DNA of 15,597 bases from assembly GCA_039934635.1 (NCBI GenBank), contig JBDTLT010000121.1, positions 1-15,597 of the forward strand, in the 5' to 3' direction. Made by a program: the position numbers and the translations under genes. Under the pieces are notes generated by a model. It did not search any database, had not been told where the DNA came from, and saw only the letters and a program-made list of their open reading frames with translations. This document shows positions 11,430 to 15,597 of this stretch, one piece after another. Source of the stretch: DATLFA01 sp039934635 (GTDB taxonomy: Bacteria; Actinomycetota; Acidimicrobiia; Acidimicrobiales; WLNW01). How positions within the stretch are numbered: the first letter of the stretch is position 1; each line of letters starts with the position of its first letter.

Positions 11430-12623
11430 TCAGCGTGATCCGGCGTAGGTGTCGAACGCCGGGCTGATGGTGTCGGTCGGGACCGTCGTCAGAGGGACCG
11501 CGATGTCGGCCGGTGTGGGACAAGCGGCCGCCGCGAGCGGTGCGAGCACCTCGAGGTCGAAGCCGTAGAGGGCGGCGGCATTGGTGCCGATCATGCGGCG
11601 CACGATCGCGGGGTCGACGTTCGCGAACGTGAAGCGCAGACTTTCGCGCGAGTAGGGCCACGTGCCTTCGCGATGCGGGTAGTCGCTGCCCCACAGCACA
11701 CGGTCTGCGCCGATGCGATCGAGCTGCGCCAGCTCGGGTGGCGCGACAAAGCTCGCACCGACGTAGCACTGCCGCGCGAAGTATTCGCTCGGCGACAGTG
11801 TCAGGTGTCCACCCCCGAGCGGATCGCGTACGAGCGTCCCGTAGCTCGCGTAACGATCGAGCACGGCAAGGTGGTCGGGCACCCACCCCGCGCCCTGCTC
11901 ACTCATCACCAACCGCAGCTTCGGATGACGTTCGAGCACGCCGCCGAGAATGAAGAACGTGAGCGCGCGATGCGAGAACCATCCGACTTCGGCGAGAAAG
12001 ATGATCGTCGAACCCGGATGGCTGCCGTAATGGGGCGCGGCGCTGCCGCCGTGATGGTTGAGCGTCATGCTTCGTTCGTCGCAGGCGCGCCAGATGGGGT
12101 CGTAGACAGGGTCGTGGTACGGCGGCAACGGGTTGCCCGGCGGTAAACCGGGCAGCAACACACCGCCGCGCAGGCCAGCCTCGTGCGCCCACCGGATCTC
12201 GGCCGCGCTTTGGTCGATGTGGTGCAGGCTGATCTGTGCCATCGCGGCGAACCGATGCGGCGCGGCGGAGACCCAGTCGGCGGCCCAGCGGTTGTAGGCG
12301 CGCAGTCCCTCCCACCGAAGGTCGACGTCGACGCGCTCCTTGTCGACATGTGCACTGTTGAACTCGCCGCGGGCGAACGGCGTGAGCGTGTTGGGATAGA
12401 TCACTTCGGCGACGACACCGTCGGCCTCGAGGTCGCGGAACCGGTGGGCGATGTCGAAGTTGCGCGTATCTTCGTTCGAATCGAGGCGCAGCTCGCCGTG
12501 GGCAGTCGTGGCGCGCCACCACGCGTCGAAATCATCGTGCAGCCGCCGAGGCAGGTATGGCCTGAAATCGGGCGTCGCAGCACCGGCGTGACCGTCGCAA
12601 GAGATGACCACATACGGATCCAT
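11430..12623 (-). CDS. Amidohydrolase-family (Amidohydro_2) metal hydrolase/decarboxylase
   Basis: 397 residues from the ATG at 12623, with GGGGGG five bases upstream. The TIM-barrel metal motifs are visible: the N-terminal ISCDGHAG (7-14, Asp10 and His12) in place of a full HxH, TLNHHGGSAA (His190, His191), the second-shell SEQGAGWVPD (241-250) and the late WGSDYPHREG (Asp314, His317). VAEVIYPNTLTPFA, RAYNRWAADWVSAAPHRFAA and ILGGVLERHPKLRLVMSEQG are standard Amidohydro_2 blocks. The family includes decarboxylases of aromatic acids (ACMSD, gamma-resorcylate type) and C-C or lactone hydrolases; the substrate is not predictable. It is transcribed divergently from the VOC gene across a 95-base region containing a 12-bp palindrome. 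The last 35 residues (LAAAACPTPADIAVPLTTVP onward) extend past the usual domain. Confidence 0.88.
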   Translation of the reverse strand: MDPYVVISCDGHAGAATPDFRPYLPRRLHDDFDAWWRATTAHGELRLDSNEDTRNFDIAHRFRDLEADGVVAEVIYPNTLTPFARGEFNSAHVDKERVDVDLRWEGLRAYNRWAADWVSAAPHRFAAMAQISLHHIDQSAAEIRWAHEAGLRGGVLLPGLPPGNPLPPYHDPVYDPIWRACDERSMTLNHHGGSAAPHYGSHPGSTIIFLAEVGWFSHRALTFFILGGVLERHPKLRLVMSEQGAGWVPDHLAVLDRYASYGTLVRDPLGGGHLTLSPSEYFARQCYVGASFVAPPELAQLDRIGADRVLWGSDYPHREGTWPYSRESLRFTFANVDPAIVRRMIGTNAAALYGFDLEVLAPLAAAACPTPADIAVPLTTVPTDTISPAFDTYAGSR

Positions 12624-12662
12624 GCGTGCCCCCCGGCATGATGGTGGTCTGCAGATGGTATC

Positions 12663-12674
12663 CGAGACGTCTCG
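12663..12674. promoter_or_regulatory. Perfect 12-bp palindrome CGAGACGTCTCG, operator candidate
   Basis: It lies in the 95-base divergent region between the amidohydrolase (start 12623) and VOC (start 12719) genes. It is just upstream of a TATTCT -10 candidate (12677-12682) for the VOC gene, so it would fall in the spacer of that promoter, a usual repressor position. No regulator gene is adjacent. Confidence 0.4.
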
Positions 12675-12676
12675 CC

Positions 12677-12682
12677 TATTCT
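12677..12682 (+). promoter_or_regulatory. -10 candidate TATTCT for the VOC gene
   Basis: TATTCT would start transcription about 30 bases before the ATG at 12719, leaving a leader with the GAGGAGG site. No convincing -35 is seen 17 bases upstream. Confidence 0.3.
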
Positions 12683-12718
12683 GCCGGCAGGGCGTTGCGG
12701 GTCGACGAGGAGGCCGGT

Positions 12719-13510
12719 ATGGAGATGCAGTCGTACGAACACGGGGCGCCGTCATGGGTCGATGTCGGCTGCCGCGACACCGCGGCCGGCGCCGCGTTCT
12801 ACTCCGCGCTGTTCGGGTGGGACCTGCAAGAGGGTCCACCCGAAGTGCGCGGCTATGCCATCGCGCATCTGCGCGACAAGGCCGTTGCCGGCCTCGGGCC
12901 CGTCCCTGATCCGAGCGTGCCGCCGTCCTGGCTCACGTACATCAACGTGCACTCTGCCGACGACGTCGCGGAGAAAGTGACGGCGAGCGGCGGTCACACC
13001 TTCATGACGCCGATGGATGTGCTCGACGTCGGCCGCATGGCGGTCTTCGCCGACCCGGTCGGCGCGGTGTTCGGCGTGTGGGAGGCGCGAGGGCACATCG
13101 GCGCGCAACTGATCAACGAGCCGAACACGTTCTGCTGGAGCGAACTGCTCACGTCCGACGTCGAGGCGTCCAAAGCGTTCTACGGAGCGGTCTTCGGCTG
13201 GGGATCAGTCACGCACGCGCATTCGCCCGAGGTACCCGACGCGATGGCGTACAACGAGTGGCAACTCGGCGGCGCGTCGATCGGTGGGTTGATGCTGAAG
13301 CCGCCGTTCCTCGCCGCCGAAGTGCCGTCGCATTGGGTCGTGTATTTCGCCGTCGTCGACGCTGACGAAACGGTGGCCAGGGCGAAGGCACTCGGTGCCA
13401 CGGTCACGGTGCCGCCGACCGAGATCGAGCCCGGCCGGTTCGCGGTGCTCGCCGATCTCGACGGCGCTTCGTTCGCGGTCATCGCACTCAAACCTGAACT
13501 CGCCGGTTAG
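12719..13510 (+). CDS. Two-domain VOC (glyoxalase/bleomycin resistance-like) protein
   Basis: 263 residues. The ATG at 12719 has a strong SD (GAGGAGG at 12707-12713) five bases upstream. It has two vicinal-oxygen-chelate modules, about 10-120 and 130-258. Each opens alike: PSWVDVGCRDTAAGAAFYSA then LFGW in the first, FCWSELLTSDVEASKAFYGA then VFGW in the second. Each also has a closing strand, RMAVFADPVGAVFGVWE and RFAVLADLDGASFAVIAL. This is the arrangement of the tandem VOC proteins called 27 kDa antigen or hydroxylase-like in actinobacteria. The usual metal His/Glu positions are only partly kept (the first module starts with Trp-Val-Asp, the second with Trp-Ser-Glu), so catalysis is uncertain and ligand binding is equally possible. 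Its stop shares bases with the convergent beta-propeller gene. Confidence 0.87.
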   Translation: MEMQSYEHGAPSWVDVGCRDTAAGAAFYSALFGWDLQEGPPEVRGYAIAHLRDKAVAGLGPVPDPSVPPSWLTYINVHSADDVAEKVTASGGHTFMTPMDVLDVGRMAVFADPVGAVFGVWEARGHIGAQLINEPNTFCWSELLTSDVEASKAFYGAVFGWGSVTHAHSPEVPDAMAYNEWQLGGASIGGLMLKPPFLAAEVPSHWVVYFAVVDADETVARAKALGATVTVPPTEIEPGRFAVLADLDGASFAVIALKPELAG

Positions 13511-15057
13511 CCGATGCCGTAGACGCCACCGGCGCGCGTGCCCACGAAGATGCGGCCTTTCCACACGGCGGGAGTGGACTCGATGCAGCCACCGAGCTCG
13601 ACGCGCCACAGTTCCTTAGGCTGCACGCGCGTATCGCGCATGTCGTAGCCATGTAACACGCCGGCACAGTCGCCCATGATGAACACGTCGTCGACCACGA
13701 CCGGTGACTGCCACGTGGGCCTCGGCAGCATGAAGGACCACTGCATCTCGCCCGTCGCGCGATCGAGCCCGAGGACCTTGCCCTCGTCGGTCGCGTAGAT
13801 CACGATGTCGCGATAGAGCGCGGGCGTCGCCCATACGCCGGCATTGTTGTAGGGGCGCTCGTCGCGCTTCCACACCAACGGGTCCGCGCGCGACGGATCG
13901 AGCTTGATGATCTGACCGACGGCGCGCGAACGATCGTTGAGCCGTTCGTACTCGACGCCGATGTACAACATGCCCTCTTCGTCGATGACGATCGACGCGT
14001 CGGTGTCGTCACCGGTCCAGTAGCGAAATACGCGTGTCGGTGCGCCACCGGTGCGCAACGGAGTGAGATCCCACCCTTGCACGAGGCCGCCCGAATTCGA
14101 GAAGTACACGGTGTTGCCGTAGACCGCGACGGAGTTCTCGATCGAGACGTCGGTGTCGTGCACCGCGGCGAGCAACTCGGCATCCCATCCCGGTGCGTTG
14201 AACACCAGTTGCGGATCGACGGTGACCTTGCCGTCGGGTCCGTACGCCCGGTTCAGCTTGAGCACGTGGAACTGGCTGTTCTCACCGCCCTCGAGGAGGA
14301 AGTCACCGATCATCAGCGGCGAGCCGTCCCAGTCGTCGTTCCAGAGCGTCGGCTTCACCGCGTTCGCGTTGAGCTTGTACAGCTCTACCGGCTTGTCGCG
14401 ATCGATGGCGAGTACGCGGAGGTAGTTGTCGCGCGAGCCGGTGTACACGAGCGGAAACCCGTCGGCATCGATCGTCACCGACCCCTTGATGATGTCGCCG
14501 GTGGGGAAGTCGGGCAGCAACCGCTGGCCGTTGGTGGCGTCGAGGAAATGCACGGCGCGGTCGTACGCGCCGAACACGACCCATGTGTGTCCGCCGCGTT
14601 CGAAGACCGACGGTTGACCGGTCCAACCCGTGCCGCACCAGATCTGCTCGCCGCTTTGATCGATCGAAGGCGAACACAATCCGCCGCTCGGAGGAAAGCG
14701 CCACTGCACGGCCGGCGCGGTGGGCACGGGCCCCTTGCCGTAATAGGTGCGTGTGGGATTGCCGCGGAAGGTGATGAGGCCGTCGACCTTGTCGCCGTAG
14801 GGCTTGCCGACGAGGAACGGGTCGCTCCAGCCGGTGAACGGCGGACGCGTGGTCGTGGGTGCGGGGGCAGTGGTGGTTGCGCCCCGCGCGGTGGTGGTCG
14901 AGCCCGTCGCCGCCGGATCGTCCTCGACGGTGCGTCTCTGTTCGGCGGACACAGTGTTGTCGCGGCCCGTGTCGTCGGCACCACCGATCACCACTGCCAG
15001 CACGGCTACGACCGTCGCGGCGATCAACGCGAGGATCGCCCGACTCCGAAACGGCAT
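13507..15057 (-). CDS. Membrane-anchored PQQ-type beta-propeller protein
   Basis: 516 residues from the ATG at 15057, preceded at 6 bases by TATGAT (leaderless pattern). A short N-terminal membrane helix at about 7-26 (AILALIAATVVAVLAVVIGG) has no obvious cleavage site. A Thr/Pro/Ala-rich linker follows (51-73, e.g. GSTTTARGATTTAPAPTTTR), so the rest is outside the cell. Residues 90-516 show repeated propeller blades: WVVFGAYDRAVHFLDATNGQ, PLVYTGSRDNYLRVLAIDRD, IVIYATDEGKVLGLDRATGE, VFIMGDCAGVLHGYDMRDTR and GRIFVGTRAGGVYGIG. The AxDxxTG-type blade ends are like those of PQQ-dehydrogenase repeats. No PQQ-binding or dehydrogenase active site is evident, so a binding or scaffold role outside the membrane (like BamB-type propellers) is more likely. 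Its TAA overlaps the VOC gene's TAG in the four bases TTAG. Confidence 0.85.
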   Translation of the reverse strand: MPFRSRAILALIAATVVAVLAVVIGGADDTGRDNTVSAEQRRTVEDDPAATGSTTTARGATTTAPAPTTTRPPFTGWSDPFLVGKPYGDKVDGLITFRGNPTRTYYGKGPVPTAPAVQWRFPPSGGLCSPSIDQSGEQIWCGTGWTGQPSVFERGGHTWVVFGAYDRAVHFLDATNGQRLLPDFPTGDIIKGSVTIDADGFPLVYTGSRDNYLRVLAIDRDKPVELYKLNANAVKPTLWNDDWDGSPLMIGDFLLEGGENSQFHVLKLNRAYGPDGKVTVDPQLVFNAPGWDAELLAAVHDTDVSIENSVAVYGNTVYFSNSGGLVQGWDLTPLRTGGAPTRVFRYWTGDDTDASIVIDEEGMLYIGVEYERLNDRSRAVGQIIKLDPSRADPLVWKRDERPYNNAGVWATPALYRDIVIYATDEGKVLGLDRATGEMQWSFMLPRPTWQSPVVVDDVFIMGDCAGVLHGYDMRDTRVQPKELWRVELGGCIESTPAVWKGRIFVGTRAGGVYGIG

Positions 15058-15063
15058 CGCGGC

Positions 15064-15069
15064 ATCATA
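15064..15069 (-). promoter_or_regulatory. -10 box TATGAT for a leaderless propeller-gene transcript
   Basis: TATGAT differs from TATAAT at one base and ends 6 bases before the ATG at 15057, where no SD is seen. This is the best-matching of four leaderless-type boxes in the window. No -35 is recognisable. Confidence 0.5.
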
Positions 15070-15123
15070 CGAGTAGCGGCGCCCCGGCCGAGGCGCAGAC
15101 GCGCGCCGGCGTGACGCGCCTTG

Positions 15124-15597
15124 TCAGACGCCGGCGAGGGTCGCGGCGTAACCACCCACGATGTCGGTGACATCGACGAAGCCCTTCGAACGAAGCAGTG
15201 ACGCGGCGATCGACGATCGATAGCCGCCGGCGCAGTAGACGACTGTCGGGACCCGCGGGTCGAGCTCGTCGATTCGATCGAGCAGTTGCGCCAGTGGGAT
15301 CGGCCGAGCGTGCTCGAGCATCCCGCCCTCCTGCTCGGCGGCGGTGCGCACGTCGACGACCTGAAGCGATGGGTCAGCGGCCGCCCGCTCCGCGAATTCG
15401 CACGCCGTCGAGCGCGGCGAGGTCATCGAGAGATCGGGTCTGTCCATGAGTGCCTGTTCGATGACGGCAAGATGACCGACGACGTTGTCGAAACCGATGC
15501 GAGCCAGACGAACCTTGGCCTCGGTCTCGTGTCCGCTCTCGGCGATGAGCACGATCGGCTGGCCGGATCGGATGACGGCGCCCGCGTATTCGGCGAA
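15124..15597 (-). CDS. Rhodanese-domain C-terminus of a longer protein (runs off the right edge)
   Basis: The frame is open from the right edge to the stop at 15124 and gives 157 residues with no start inside the window that needs to be used. An internal ATG-type start at 15552 would cut off conserved sequence (QPIVLIAESGHETEAKVRLA). The first 40 residues match the segment that joins the metallo-beta-lactamase fold or an inactive rhodanese to a catalytic rhodanese. The rest is a rhodanese domain: LQVVDVRTAAEQEGGMLEHA, RPIPLAQLLDRIDELD, the active loop VVYCAGGYRS (Cys about 122 of the visible part), IAASLLRSKGF and VDVTDIVGGYAATL. Such MBL-fold/rhodanese fusions act on persulfides and sulfane sulfur (persulfide dioxygenase-like). 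The N-terminal domain must be outside the window, so that role is inferred. Confidence 0.82.
   Translation of the reverse strand, partial: FAEYAGAVIRSGQPIVLIAESGHETEAKVRLARIGFDNVVGHLAVIEQALMDRPDLSMTSPRSTACEFAERAAADPSLQVVDVRTAAEQEGGMLEHARPIPLAQLLDRIDELDPRVPTVVYCAGGYRSSIAASLLRSKGFVDVTDIVGGYAATLAGV

Noticed and set aside
14077..15114. Plus-strand open frame (345 codons) opposite the beta-propeller
   Set aside because: It is a composition-driven shadow; the propeller blades on the minus strand explain the region.
15080..15140. A fifth stop-codon duplication (GCCGGCG near the rhodanese gene end)
   Set aside because: Only seven bases match, with different spacing; not above chance in this composition.

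Overview
This is a GC-rich window, densely coding on both strands, from a high-GC actinobacterium. Three features suggest class Acidimicrobiia (Ilumatobacter-like): a secreted protein built of three DPARxLDxR repeats, GTG starts together with genes that look leaderless, and a gene mix of LLM flavin oxidoreductase, SnoaL, Amidohydro_2, SDR, VOC and split-barrel flavoproteins. That placement is an inference. I see no rRNA, tRNA, insertion sequence, phage gene or CRISPR array, and no gap over 300 bases without a gene. There are 17 genes; the two at the edges are partial.

Layout. 1-1731: an unknown alanine-rich protein (partial) and a secreted triple-repeat protein, both on the minus strand. 1856-4680 (plus): a GH172/DUF2961 glycosidase, an AAA+ ATPase with an unassigned N-terminal domain, and a small SnoaL-like protein. 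4625-5895 (minus): an LLM-class flavin oxidoreductase translationally coupled (TAGTG) to a 91-residue membrane protein; its 3' end overlaps the SnoaL gene tail to tail. 6055-7930 (minus): a tight three-gene operon of two split-barrel flavin proteins and a GAF-winged-helix regulator, joined by GTGA and ATGA overlaps. A hemerythrin-like gene (8109-8825, plus) diverges from it. 8910-10852 (plus): formamidase and an SDR oxidoreductase. 10891-12623 (minus): a split-barrel protein and an Amidohydro_2 hydrolase, divergent from a two-domain VOC protein (12719-13510, plus). 13507-15597 (minus): a membrane-anchored PQQ-type beta-propeller and the C-terminus of a rhodanese-containing protein.

How genes may work together. 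The clearest functional unit is the flavin/GAF operon with its divergent hemerythrin, which could be a small oxygen-, NO- or redox-responsive module. Most other genes look like scattered small-molecule catabolism rather than one pathway.

The most interesting non-coding signals are: (1) a 20-position stem that buries both the Shine-Dalgarno and the GTG start of the formamidase; (2) a near-perfect hairpin flanked by 26-27 bp direct repeats derived from the 3' end of the GAF gene; (3) a recurring pattern in which a gene's last codons plus its stop are duplicated just downstream (three clear cases, one weak); (4) four genes that appear leaderless, with a TANNNT -10 box ending 6-7 nt before ATG; (5) palindromes in divergent intergenic regions.
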